DNA of 64,000 bases from Nocardioides sp. Arc9.136. Lineage in GTDB: Bacteria; Actinomycetota; Actinomycetes; Propionibacteriales; Nocardioidaceae. Below are positions 7,927-16,498 of the stretch, piece after piece; the first letter of the stretch is position 1; each line of letters begins with the position of its first letter. The position numbers and the translations under genes were made by a program. The notes beneath the pieces were generated by a model, which was not told the origin of the DNA, searched no databases, and saw nothing but the letters and a program-made list of their open reading frames with translations. The DNA lies in the NCBI RefSeq assembly GCF_030506255.1, contig NZ_CP113431.1, positions 806,001 to 870,000 on the forward strand. The letters are read 5' to 3'.

Positions 7927-9159
7927 TCACGGGATCTGGCGGTCCTGCCAGACCTTCGGGTAGCCCGGCAGGTCCTCGCCGCCGAACTTGGCGTAGTGGC
8001 CGTCGGGCATGCCCTCGTTGGCCGCGAGGAAGTCGCCGCGCTCCTCCTCGGTGATGGGCGTCTGCGGGAGCACCCACTCCTTGGGGATCTCCTCGCCGGC
8101 GACGATCTTCTGGATCGCCAGCAGCGGGGTACGCCACTGGAAGTTGGAGTAGACCGGGGCCAGGCCGGTCAGTCCGGTCTCCTCCCACTTGCGCAGGAAG
8201 CTCATCTCGTCCTCGCCGGTCATCACCGGGTAGTCGACGCCTTGGTCCTCGAAGGCCTCGATCGCGGCGACGGCGCCGTCACCGGCGTCCATCCACACCC
8301 CGGCGACGTCGCCCTTGGTGAGCTCGTCGGTGATGATCCCCTTGATCTTGGTGGGGTCGGCGCCGGTGAAGTAGTCGACGGCCTCGATCCCGTTCTCCTC
8401 GAAGATCTTCTCCGCGGCGGCCCAGCGGGTCTCCAGCACGTCGACGCCGGGCAGGATCCGCAGGGCGACGACCTTGTCGCCCTCCTCGAGGTTCTCGGAG
8501 AGGAACGTGGCGGTGTCGATGCCCCAGGCGTAGCCGCCGATCGGGTGGATGAACGTCGTGTAGCAGTCGGTCTCCACGCCCCGGTCGAAGACGATGACCG
8601 GCTTGCCGGTCTCGCAGGCGCGCTCGACGGCCGGCGTCATCGCGGCGGTGGAGTTGGGGGAGATGACGAAGACGTCGCAGTTCCCCTCGCTGATGAAGTA
8701 GTCGATGTCGGCGATCTGGGTGTTGTCGTCGTCCTGGGCGTCGCGGGTCTCCATCTCGGAGATGACGCCCTCGTCCTGGAGCGCCTTGAGCTGCTGGTTC
8801 ATCGTGATCCAGCCGGTCTGGCGCCAGGGGTTGGAGATCGAGGCGTTGGCGAAGCAGACCTTCTGCGGCTCCTTCGAGGCGTAGTCGGAGGTGTCGGTCA
8901 TCTCGCCGTCGATGTACTGCAGGTAGGGCTGCTCGGGGTCGCCCTCGAAGGTCGCCGAGCGCTGCTCGTCCTGCTCGTCGAAGTCGGCCTGGACGAACCA
9001 CTCCTCACCCGACCCCTCGGTCTCGGAGGCCGACTCCTCGCCCGCCTGCGGGGCGGGGTCGTCGATGGACTCGTCGGTGCTGCACGCGGCCAGGGCGGCC
9101 AGGGCAGCGACGGACGCCACGGCGCCCCTGAGCGACCTGCGTCGCAACGGTGTGCGCAT
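7927..9159 (-). CDS. CUT2-type sugar ABC transporter substrate-binding lipoprotein
   Basis: 410 residues. A lipoprotein signal peptide ends in the lipobox LAAC with Cys at residue 26, so the mature protein should be tethered outside the membrane. A Ser/Glu-rich linker follows, then a periplasmic-binding-protein type I fold typical of ribose/galactofuranose binders (VCFANASISNPWRQ, CDVFVISPNSTAAMTPAVE, PVIVFDRGVE, VAGVWMDAGDGAVAAIE). It captures the operon's sugar or cyclitol for the two permeases. The ATG overlaps the upstream permease stop as TGATG. The ligand cannot be deduced by eye. Confidence 0.92.
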   Translation of the reverse strand: MRTPLRRRSLRGAVASVAALAALAACSTDESIDDPAPQAGEESASETEGSGEEWFVQADFDEQDEQRSATFEGDPEQPYLQYIDGEMTDTSDYASKEPQKVCFANASISNPWRQTGWITMNQQLKALQDEGVISEMETRDAQDDDNTQIADIDYFISEGNCDVFVISPNSTAAMTPAVERACETGKPVIVFDRGVETDCYTTFIHPIGGYAWGIDTATFLSENLEEGDKVVALRILPGVDVLETRWAAAEKIFEENGIEAVDYFTGADPTKIKGIITDELTKGDVAGVWMDAGDGAVAAIEAFEDQGVDYPVMTGEDEMSFLRKWEETGLTGLAPVYSNFQWRTPLLAIQKIVAGEEIPKEWVLPQTPITEEERGDFLAANEGMPDGHYAKFGGEDLPGYPKVWQDRQIP

Positions 9160-10274
9160 CAGTTGTCTCCTGTGGTTGTGCCCGGGGAGGGCGGTTGGGT
9201 GGGGTGCCGAGACGGGGTTGCGGGAGAGGCGGTACGGCGCGTGGGCCGGCGGCCGCGCTGCCAGGCGCGGCCGGCCACGGCGACGGCGGCGATGATGATC
9301 AGGCCCTGGACGGTGGCGCGCCACGTGGACTCCACGCCGAGCGCGGTCAGCAGGACGAAGAGCAGCTCGAGCGCGACCGCACCGGCGGCGGCGGAGAGGA
9401 CCCAGCCGCGGCCGCCGCCGAGGACGACCCCGCCGAGGACCACCGCGGTGATGGCGGTGAACTCGTAGCCCTGGCCGACCGAGGGGTGCACGCCGGCGTA
9501 CCCGACCAGGATGATCCCGGCGACGGTGGCCGAGAGCGAGGAGATCACGAACGCGCGGGTCTTGAGCCACCACAGCGAGCTGCCCGAGACGCGGGCGGCG
9601 TCGGCGTTGTCGCCGGCGGCCACGAGGCTGCGGCCGAAGGGACGGCGCATCGACCACGAGGCGAGCGCGCCGAGCACCACCAGGATGACCAGCGGGTAGG
9701 GGATGACGTCGACGACCGGTACGTCCTGGATGCCGCCGCGGCCGATCTCGCGGAAGGAGTCGGCCGGGTTGCCGGTCGCGGCGCCACCGGTGAGGTGGTC
9801 GACCAGGCCGCCGAGCGCGAGCATCATCCCCAGCGTCACGATGAAGCTCGGGACGCCGAGCAGCGTCGTGCCGAGGCCGTTGAGCACCCCGATCAGGACG
9901 CCGACGGCCAGCATCAGCAGCGTGACCGGGAGGATCCGGCTCTCGTCCTCGCCGATCAGGTTGCCGGCCATGACGACCTGGGCGGCGACGACCGCGCCCA
10001 TGGAGAGGTCGAACTCGCCGGAGACGATCACGTAGTACTGGCCGATGGCGGCGATCGCGATCGGCGCCGTGCGGCCCAGGAAGCGGATCACCACGCCGGG
10101 GTCGCCGAAGTTCGGGTTGGCCAGGACCGTCGCGACGAGCAGCGCGACGACGAGGACGTACACCGCGCCGCCCGGGGTGGCGAGCGCCGCTGCGGCCCGC
10201 CCGCCCCAGCTGCGGTGGTGGTCGGGGAGCGGAGGTCGCTCGGCGCGCTCGAGGAGCGGGGTCGAGGTGGTCAC
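9159..10274 (-). CDS. Sugar ABC transporter permease (RbsC/XylH family), subunit 2
   Basis: 371 residues. A hydrophobic protein of about 8-10 transmembrane segments with the family signature block IAAIGQYYVIVSGEFDLSMGAVVA and the late glycine-rich segment ITAVVLGGVVLGGGRGW, characteristic of CUT2 permeases. A basic, Pro/Thr-rich cytoplasmic tail ends the protein. The GTG start at 10274 overlaps the stop of the first permease by 4 nt (GTGA), so the genes are translationally coupled. It should form a heterodimeric channel with the product of the preceding gene. Confidence 0.92.
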   Translation of the reverse strand: MTTSTPLLERAERPPLPDHHRSWGGRAAAALATPGGAVYVLVVALLVATVLANPNFGDPGVVIRFLGRTAPIAIAAIGQYYVIVSGEFDLSMGAVVAAQVVMAGNLIGEDESRILPVTLLMLAVGVLIGVLNGLGTTLLGVPSFIVTLGMMLALGGLVDHLTGGAATGNPADSFREIGRGGIQDVPVVDVIPYPLVILVVLGALASWSMRRPFGRSLVAAGDNADAARVSGSSLWWLKTRAFVISSLSATVAGIILVGYAGVHPSVGQGYEFTAITAVVLGGVVLGGGRGWVLSAAAGAVALELLFVLLTALGVESTWRATVQGLIIIAAVAVAGRAWQRGRRPTRRTASPATPSRHPTQPPSPGTTTGDN

Positions 10275-11293
10275 TTCGCCTCCTGCAGTGCGGCGTCGAG
10301 GCCGGTCGGTCGTTCGAACCTGGCGGGCCGGCGGTCGATCTCGCGGCGGGCGTAGACCGCGACCGCGATGACGATCACCAGGCCGCGGACGACGTCCTGG
10401 AGGAAGGCGCTGACGCCCATGACGCCCATGACGTTGTCGAGGACGGAGAAGATCGCGACGCCCGCGAGGGTCCCCACGACGTTGCCCTTGCCGCCGGCGA
10501 GCAGCGTGCCGCCGAGGACGACCGCGGCGATGGACATCAGGTCGTAGTCGCCCTGGCTGCCGATGGTGGGGCTGCCGACGCTGAGCCGGGCCACCAGCAG
10601 CAGCCCGGCGAGGGCGGCCAGCACCGAGGAGAGGGTGTGGGCGACGAGCACCGGCACCGACGTGCGGATGCCGGAGAGCCGGGCCACCTCGCGGTTGCCG
10701 CCCACGGCGTAGAGGTGGTGGCCGACGCGGGTGCGCCGCAGCATCAGCACGACCAGCACCGCGCAGCCGAGCAGGATCAGCGTCGAGAGCGGCACCGGGC
10801 CGACCTGGGTGGCGCCGACAAGCCGGAACGAGCGCGGGGCCGAGCCGTGGCTGCCCTGGTAGTTGGTGGCGAGGTAGCCGCTGATCACCAGGCCCGTGCC
10901 GAGGGTCGCGATGAAGCCGTGGACGCCGAGGTACGCCACGATCGCGCCGTTGACCAGGCCGACCGCCGCGGCCACCAGCAGGGCGAGCAGCACCGCCGGG
11001 ACCACCTTGCCGTCCTGGCCGGCCATCGTGCCGGCCGCGAGCACGCTGACCAGGCTGACGACGTACGGCACCGAGAGGTCGAGGCTGCCGACGAGGATGA
11101 CCAGCGTCTGGCCGATGGCGATGAACCCCAGGATGCTGATGCCGGTCAGCAGGGCGGAGATGTTGCCGGGGCTGAGGAAGTTGCGGCCCTCGACGGCGGT
11201 CAGCACGAAGCCGACGACCAGGCTCAGCGCGAGCAGCACCAGGACGATGCCGGTGGAGGTCAGCGGGGCCCGGCGCCGGGCGAGCGTGCTCAT
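10271..11293 (-). CDS. Sugar ABC transporter permease (RbsC/XylH family), subunit 1
   Basis: 340 residues. Multi-spanning membrane protein carrying the CUT2 permease signatures LGFIAIGQTLVILVGSLDLS and IAAVVLGGTLLAGGKGN. The ATG at 11293 overlaps the ATPase stop as ATGA and its own stop overlaps the next permease, so it sits between coupled genes. It forms half of the transmembrane channel of the importer. The two permeases are clearly paralogous but have diverged, as expected for heterodimeric CUT2 systems. Confidence 0.93.
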   Translation of the reverse strand: MSTLARRRAPLTSTGIVLVLLALSLVVGFVLTAVEGRNFLSPGNISALLTGISILGFIAIGQTLVILVGSLDLSVPYVVSLVSVLAAGTMAGQDGKVVPAVLLALLVAAAVGLVNGAIVAYLGVHGFIATLGTGLVISGYLATNYQGSHGSAPRSFRLVGATQVGPVPLSTLILLGCAVLVVLMLRRTRVGHHLYAVGGNREVARLSGIRTSVPVLVAHTLSSVLAALAGLLLVARLSVGSPTIGSQGDYDLMSIAAVVLGGTLLAGGKGNVVGTLAGVAIFSVLDNVMGVMGVSAFLQDVVRGLVIVIAVAVYARREIDRRPARFERPTGLDAALQEAK

Positions 11294-12846
11294 CCGCCCA
11301 CCCCCGTCGCGACCTGCAGCACCTGCTCCTCGGTGGCGCCCGCGGGCAGCTCGCCGGCCAGCCGGCCGTCGCGCATCACGAGGATCCGGTCGGACATGCC
11401 GATCACCTCCGGCAGCTCGCTGGAGACCATCAGGACGGCCACGCCCCGGGCCGCCAGGGCGCGCATCAGCTCGTAGATGGAGTGCTTCGCGCCGACGTCG
11501 ATGCCGCGGGTGGGCTCGTCCATCAGCACGACGCGGGGGTCGGTGGTCAGCCAGCGGGCCAGCACGACCTTCTGCTGGTTGCCGCCGGAGAGGAACTGGA
11601 CCTCCTGGTCCATCGCGCGGGCGGAGACCTCCAGCGAGGACAGCAGCCCGGGCAGCTCGCGACGGGCGGGACCGGTGCGGCGCGGGAAGACCGCCCGCAC
11701 GACGCCGAGCGCGTTGTCGAGGATCGTCTGGTTCAGCGCCAGCCCGGTGGCCTTGCGGTCCTCGGTGACCATCGCGAGGCCGGCGCGGATGGCCGCACGC
11801 GGCGAGCCGGGGCGTACGTCGCGCCCGCAGACGCGCATCGTGCCCCGGGTCAGCGGACGCACGCCGAAGACCGCCTCGAGCAGCTCGGTGCGTCCGGAGC
11901 CCTGGAGGCCGGCGATGCCCACGACCTCGCCGGCGCGGAGGGTCAGGTCGACGCCGTCGACGTACCCGTTGCCGGCGTCGAGCAGCTCCAGCGCCGGCTC
12001 GCCCACCTCGGTGCCGGGCAGCGGGTCGGGGAAGAAGGAGGAGATCGAGCGGCCGACCATGAGCCGGACCAGCTCGGCGTCGTCGAGCTCGCCGGCCGGT
12101 CGCGTGGTGACCTGGCGGCCGTCCTTGAGGACGGTGATGGTGTCGCAGAGGTCGAAGATCTCCTTGAGCCGGTGGGAGACGTAGACGATCGCGACCCCGC
12201 GGGCGGTGAGCCGGGCGATGACGGAGTAGAGCAGCTCGACCTCGTGCTCGGCGAGGGCGGCGGTCGGCTCGTCCATCTGGATCACCCGGGCGTCGTAGCT
12301 GACGGCCTTGGCGATCTCGACCAGCTGCTGCTCGGCGACCGACAGCGTGCGCACCCGCTGGCCGGCCCGGAGGCCGGTGACGCCGAGCCCCTCGAGCAGC
12401 TCCTCGGTGTCGCGGTGCATCCGGTCGACGTCGACCAGGCCGCGGCGGCGGGGCTCGCGGCCGAGGTAGACGTTCTCGGCGACCGAGCGCTCGGGCAGGA
12501 GGTTGAACTCCTGGAAGACCGTGGACAGGCCGGCCTGCTGGGCCTGGACGGGGTGGGTGAACGACACGTGCTCGCCGCCCACCTCGACGGTCCCGGCGTC
12601 GGGGGAGTGCACGCCGGCGAGGATCTTCATCAAGGTCGACTTGCCCGCGCCGTTCTCGCCCACGAGGCCGAGCACCTGGCCGGCGCGGAGCTCGAGGTCG
12701 ACGTCCTCGAGCACGGTGTGCCCGGCGAAGGCCTTGGCCAGCCCGCTGGCCCGCAGCACGACGGCGCCCGCGTGGGCGGCGCCTCCGGAGGGCGTGCCGG
12801 GGCTGCCGGGGGTGCCCGGGCTCTCGGTCGGCGACGTGGTGGTCAC
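11290..12846 (-). CDS. Sugar ABC transporter ATPase with two ABC domains (MglA/RbsA type)
   Basis: 518 residues. ABC domain 1 has Walker A GENGAGKST, signature LSVAEQQLVEIAKA and Walker B VIQMDEPTAAL. Domain 2 has the degenerate Walker A GLQGSGRTE, signature LSGGNQQKVVLARW and Walker B VVLMDEPTRGID. The duplicated layout with a degenerate second nucleotide site defines CUT2 sugar importers. It is the first gene of the seven-gene operon, starting at the GTG at 12846, and is divergent from the ROK regulator across about 95 bp. A Thr/Ser/Pro/Gly-rich extension of about 30 residues precedes domain 1. Confidence 0.95.
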   Translation of the reverse strand: MTTTSPTESPGTPGSPGTPSGGAAHAGAVVLRASGLAKAFAGHTVLEDVDLELRAGQVLGLVGENGAGKSTLMKILAGVHSPDAGTVEVGGEHVSFTHPVQAQQAGLSTVFQEFNLLPERSVAENVYLGREPRRRGLVDVDRMHRDTEELLEGLGVTGLRAGQRVRTLSVAEQQLVEIAKAVSYDARVIQMDEPTAALAEHEVELLYSVIARLTARGVAIVYVSHRLKEIFDLCDTITVLKDGRQVTTRPAGELDDAELVRLMVGRSISSFFPDPLPGTEVGEPALELLDAGNGYVDGVDLTLRAGEVVGIAGLQGSGRTELLEAVFGVRPLTRGTMRVCGRDVRPGSPRAAIRAGLAMVTEDRKATGLALNQTILDNALGVVRAVFPRRTGPARRELPGLLSSLEVSARAMDQEVQFLSGGNQQKVVLARWLTTDPRVVLMDEPTRGIDVGAKHSIYELMRALAARGVAVLMVSSELPEVIGMSDRILVMRDGRLAGELPAGATEEQVLQVATGVGG

Positions 12847-12940
12847 GAGCGCACTGTGGCACGCGTCACTCACTTCTGTCGAGGTCTCGTCAAAAGTTGC
12901 TTGCTGGACGTTCAGAAGTCCGCGTGGAACACTTCCGGCC
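12847..12940. promoter_or_regulatory. Divergent control region of the sugar operon and ROK regulator
   Basis: The 94-bp spacer between the two start codons is less GC-rich than its flanks. It contains an inverted pair ACTTCTG (12872-12878) and CAGAAGT (12913-12919) flanking CGTCAAAAGTTGC, a reasonable place for overlapping divergent promoters and a ROK-protein operator. The assignment is inference from position and symmetry. Confidence 0.45.
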
Positions 12941-14146
12941 GTGCGGACCAGCGACGTCTTCGAGCTCCTTCGGGACGGGCAGCCCCGCACCCGTGCGCAG
13001 CTCGCCGATCTCTCCGGGCTGGCCCGCTCCACGATCGCGTCGCGGATCGACGTCCTGCTGCGGCTGGGCCTGGTGGCGCCGTACGGCGGCGGGGTCTCGA
13101 CCGGGGGGCGCCCGCCCTCGCTGCTGGCGCTCAACCCGGGGGCGTGGGTCGTCGCCGGCGTGGACATCGGCGCCAGCCACGCGACCGCCGCCCTCTCCGA
13201 CCTCAGCGGCACCATCCTCGCCGAGCGCCGCGCCGACCTCGACGTGGCGCTCGGGCCCGACCACGTGCTCGGCTGGGTCGAGCGGGTGGTCGCCGACCTC
13301 CTCGCCGACCAGGGGCGCGAGGTCGGCGAGCTGGCCGCGATCGGCATGGGGCTCCCGGGACCGGTCGAGCACTCGAGCGGCCGGGCGATCAACCCGCCGA
13401 TCATGCCGGGCTGGGACGAGTACGACGTGCCGGGCCACGTGCAGCGGGCCTTCGACGTGCCCGTGCTCGTCGACAACGACGTCAACATCATGGCGCTGGG
13501 CGAGCAGCACGCCCACCTGCCCGACACCGCCGACCTGGTCTTCATCAAGGTCAGCACGGGCATCGGCGCCGGTCTCATCTCCGGCGGCCAGCTCCAGCGC
13601 GGCGCCCAGGGGACCGCGGGCGACCTCGGCCACGTGGCCGTCGCCCGCGCCGCCGAGGTGCTGTGCCGGTGCGGCAATCAGGGGTGCCTGGAGGCCGTGG
13701 CGGCCGGGCCGGCGGTCGCCCGCGCCCTCCGCGAGTCCGGCGTGGACGCCGCCGGCTCCGCGGACGTCGTGGCGCTGGTGCGCAGCGGCGACCCCCGGGC
13801 CGTCCAGGCCGTGCGCCAGGCCGGCCGCGACCTCGGCGAGGTGCTGGCCACGCTCGTGAACATGATCAACCCCTCGGCGATCGTCATCGGCGGCTCGCTG
13901 GCCGACGCCGGCGAGAGCCTCCTGGCGGGCATCCGCGAGGTCGTCTACCAGCGCTCCCTCCCGCTCGCGACCCAGCACCTCGCGGTCACCACGTCGCGGG
14001 CCGGCGAGCGGGCCGGCGTCATCGGCGCCGCCGCGCTCGCCATCGGCCACGTGCTCTCGCCCGAGCACATCGACCGGGCCGGCGCGCGCGTCGCCGACGC
14101 GGGCGCGGCCGGGGTCGTCGCGGCGGGGGTGGCGGCCGGGCTGTGA
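12941..14146 (+). CDS. ROK-family transcriptional regulator of the adjacent sugar operon
   Basis: 401 residues. An N-terminal winged helix-turn-helix (RAQLADLSGLARSTIASRID, about residues 18-37) precedes a ROK sugar-binding/kinase-like domain with VAGVDIGASHATAAL, LVDNDVNIMALGE, and the zinc motif HVAVARAAEVLCRCGNQGCLE (Cys-x-Cys-x4-Cys). ROK repressors such as XylR and NagC release DNA when they bind their sugar. Its divergent orientation to the ABC operon implies local control. The start is the GTG at 12941 with little Shine-Dalgarno sequence. A 24-bp perfect palindrome follows the stop. Confidence 0.93.
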   Translation: MRTSDVFELLRDGQPRTRAQLADLSGLARSTIASRIDVLLRLGLVAPYGGGVSTGGRPPSLLALNPGAWVVAGVDIGASHATAALSDLSGTILAERRADLDVALGPDHVLGWVERVVADLLADQGREVGELAAIGMGLPGPVEHSSGRAINPPIMPGWDEYDVPGHVQRAFDVPVLVDNDVNIMALGEQHAHLPDTADLVFIKVSTGIGAGLISGGQLQRGAQGTAGDLGHVAVARAAEVLCRCGNQGCLEAVAAGPAVARALRESGVDAAGSADVVALVRSGDPRAVQAVRQAGRDLGEVLATLVNMINPSAIVIGGSLADAGESLLAGIREVVYQRSLPLATQHLAVTTSRAGERAGVIGAAALAIGHVLSPEHIDRAGARVADAGAAGVVAAGVAAGL

Positions 14147-14164
14147 CGACAGGTTCGCCGCTGC

Positions 14165-14188
14165 GTCGGCACGCTGCAGCGTGCCGAC
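14165..14188. terminator. Perfect 24-bp palindrome after the ROK gene
   Basis: GTCGGCACGCTG is followed directly by its reverse complement CAGCGTGCCGAC, 19 nt after the ROK stop. It could be a terminator without a T-run or a protein-binding site. A CCCGG-type simple repeat follows at about 14232-14270; nothing else is seen before 14332. Confidence 0.55.
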
Positions 14189-14344
14189 AGTGGTGGGAAC
14201 GTGTCGACGGTGCAGCGGACGTCGCGTGACAACCGGCCCGGCCCGGCCCGGCCCGGCCTGGCCCGGCGCGGCGCACGTCACCTGTCCACAGGCGCAGCCG
14301 TCGAGCCCCGCACCGGTGTCGGCGGGCGCCGTTAGGGTTCTCGG

Positions 14345-16363
14345 GTGCCCGGGACCCCCTCCACCGCCACCTCGTCGACCACCCGCGTCAGCGAGGTGCT
14401 CGCCGGCGCGGTGCAGGCGCTCGGCGGCGCCGAGCGGACCGGGCAGGTGCGGATGGCCGAGGCGGTCGGCCGGGCGCTCGCCGACGAGGAGCACCTGCTC
14501 GTCCAGGCCGGCACCGGCACCGGCAAGTCGCTGGCCTACCTCGTGCCCGCGTTGCTCCACCCCGACCGGGTCGTGGTCGCCACGGCCACGCTGGCGCTCC
14601 AGCACCAGCTGGTCGAGCGGGACCTCCCGCGCCTGGTGCAGGCGGTCGCGAAGGACGAGGCGGCGCGCGACGTCGACACCTCCTACGCCGTGCTCAAGGG
14701 CCGGTCCAACTACGCGTGCCTGCACCGCGTCCGCGAGGGCGTCCCGGACGACCAGGGCACCCTGGTGCAGATGCCCGAGGGGTCGATGGGCCAGAAGGTC
14801 CTCGAGCTGCGCTCCTGGGCCGAGGAGCAGGCCGAGGAGGGCGGCAGCGGGGAGCGGGACAACGCCCCGCGGCACACCGACCGCGAGTGGCGGCAGGTCA
14901 GCGTGAGCCACCGCGAGTGCCTGGGCGCCGCCAAGTGCCCCTTCGGCCAGGAGTGCTTCGCCGAGCTGGCCAAGGAGAAGGCGCAGCGCTCGCACCTGAT
15001 CATCACCAACCACAGCCTGCTCGCGATCGACGCGATCGAGGGCGTCCCAATGATCCCGGAGTACGACGCGGTCGTCATCGACGAGGCGCACGAGCTCACC
15101 GCGCGGGTGACCCAGGCCGCCACCGACGAGCTGTGGGCCGCCGAGGTCGAGCGGGCCGCGCGGCGCAGCCAGCGGCACGTCGACTCCGAGGCCGACGACC
15201 TCTCCGACGCGGCCGAGGCGCTGCGGGCGGCGATCACCGACGCCCGGCCGGGCCGGTTCGAGCGGATGCCGCAGGAGCTCGGTGACGCGCTCGTGCTGGT
15301 CCGCGACGCCGCGCGCGCCTGCCTCTCGGCGTACCCCAAGGGCGACGACAAGGGCGACAAGGGCGCCGACCCCGGCCTGACCCAGGCCAAGGGCTCGGTC
15401 CAGGAGGTCTTCGCGACCGCCGAGCGGATGGCCGCCGACCTCGACTCCGACGTCCTGTGGCTGACCGAGGGCAGCGAGCGGATGCCGCCGCGGCTGTGCG
15501 TCGCGCCGCTGCAGGTGTGGGGGCCGATGCGCGACAAGCTGCTGCGCGAGAAGAGCGTGGTCTTCACCAGCGCCACGCTGATGCTCGGCGGCGACTTCGG
15601 GTCCGTCGCGACCGGCGTCGGGCTCAAGCCCTCCGAGCGGGTCGTGGACGAGGCATCCGACGCCCAGCGGACCGACACCGTGCTGCCCTGGCGCGGCATC
15701 GACGTCGGCTCGCCGTTCGACTACGGCCAGCAGGGGATCCTGTACGTCGCGCGGCACCTGCCCGCCCCGGGTCGCGACGGCCTCGTCGGCGCACAGCTCG
15801 ACGAGATCGTCGAGCTGATCGACGCCGCCGACGGGCGGGCGCTCGGCCTGTTCTCCTCGCGTCGCGCGGCCGAGACCGCGGCCGAGGCGGTCCGCGAGCG
15901 GTTGCCGCACCTGACCACGCTCGCCCAGGGCGACGCCCAGCTGCCCGAGCTGGCCAAGCAGTTCGTCGAGGACCCGCACACGGTGCTGTTCGGGACGCTG
16001 TCGCTGTGGCAGGGCCTCGACGTCCCCGGTGACACCTGCCAGCTGGTGCTCATCGACCGGATCCCGTTCCCGCGGCCCGACGACCCGCTGATGTCGGCGC
16101 GGCAGAAGGCCGCCGACCAGGCCGGCGGCAACGGCTTCATGCAGATCGCCGCGACCCACGCCGCGCTGCTGATGGCGCAGGGGGCCGGCCGGCTGATCCG
16201 GACGACCACCGACCGCGGCGTGGTCGCGGTGCTCGACCCGCGGCTGGCGACCGCTCGGTACGGCGGGTTCCTCAAGGCCAGCCTCCCGCCGATGTGGACC
16301 ACCACCGACCCCGCCGTCGTCCGCAAGGCCCTCGCCCGGCTCTCGGCCACGGCCGGCTCCTGA
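14345..16363 (+). CDS. dinG: DinG/XPD-type iron-sulfur ATP-dependent DNA helicase
   Basis: 672 residues. Superfamily 2 helicase with Walker A AGTGTGKS, DEAH box (VVIDEAHEL), an iron-sulfur domain with cysteines in NYACLHR and HRECLGAAKCPFGQECF (four Cys in total), and late motifs SATLML and GAGRLIRTTTDRG. DinG-like enzymes unwind 5'-tailed duplexes, R-loops and G-quadruplexes during repair. TAGGGT lies 6 nt before the GTG start, consistent with a leaderless transcript. I see no LexA box upstream, so membership in the local SOS regulon is not supported. It is convergent with the phosphatase-like gene downstream. Confidence 0.92.
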   Translation: MPGTPSTATSSTTRVSEVLAGAVQALGGAERTGQVRMAEAVGRALADEEHLLVQAGTGTGKSLAYLVPALLHPDRVVVATATLALQHQLVERDLPRLVQAVAKDEAARDVDTSYAVLKGRSNYACLHRVREGVPDDQGTLVQMPEGSMGQKVLELRSWAEEQAEEGGSGERDNAPRHTDREWRQVSVSHRECLGAAKCPFGQECFAELAKEKAQRSHLIITNHSLLAIDAIEGVPMIPEYDAVVIDEAHELTARVTQAATDELWAAEVERAARRSQRHVDSEADDLSDAAEALRAAITDARPGRFERMPQELGDALVLVRDAARACLSAYPKGDDKGDKGADPGLTQAKGSVQEVFATAERMAADLDSDVLWLTEGSERMPPRLCVAPLQVWGPMRDKLLREKSVVFTSATLMLGGDFGSVATGVGLKPSERVVDEASDAQRTDTVLPWRGIDVGSPFDYGQQGILYVARHLPAPGRDGLVGAQLDEIVELIDAADGRALGLFSSRRAAETAAEAVRERLPHLTTLAQGDAQLPELAKQFVEDPHTVLFGTLSLWQGLDVPGDTCQLVLIDRIPFPRPDDPLMSARQKAADQAGGNGFMQIAATHAALLMAQGAGRLIRTTTDRGVVAVLDPRLATARYGGFLKASLPPMWTTTDPAVVRKALARLSATAGS

Positions 16364-16368
16364 CCCCG

Positions 16369-16487
16369 GCTGGTCGAGCAGGCGAGCGCCGGCGAGCCGT
16401 CGTCGAGACCCGGTGACCGGGGTCGCAGCGCCGAGCCCACACCGGGTCCGACGCTCAGGCGCAGGACGCCTTCGCCGCTCGACCAGC
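16369..16487. repeat. Long imperfect inverted repeat between convergent genes (REP-like)
   Basis: GCTGGTCGAGC (16369-16379) pairs with GCTCGACCAGC (16477-16487). A second stem, GACCCGGT/ACCGGGGTC, lies inside. The outer arms belong to the 'TGGTCGAGCAGGCGAGC...GTCGAGACC' palindrome that I recall as a frequent intergenic repeat in Nocardioides. Between two converging stop codons it probably acts as a bidirectional terminator. Confidence 0.65.
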
Positions 16488-16498
16488 GGCAGCGGGCC

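Noticed and set aside
12890-16159. A 1089-codon open frame on the minus strand opposite the ROK and DinG genes
   Set aside because: Composition is Gly/Arg/Ala/Val-rich with no motifs, and it is antisense to two clear genes; long antisense frames are expected at this GC content. The same applies to other long antisense frames, e.g. 29819-32635 and 40999-44142.
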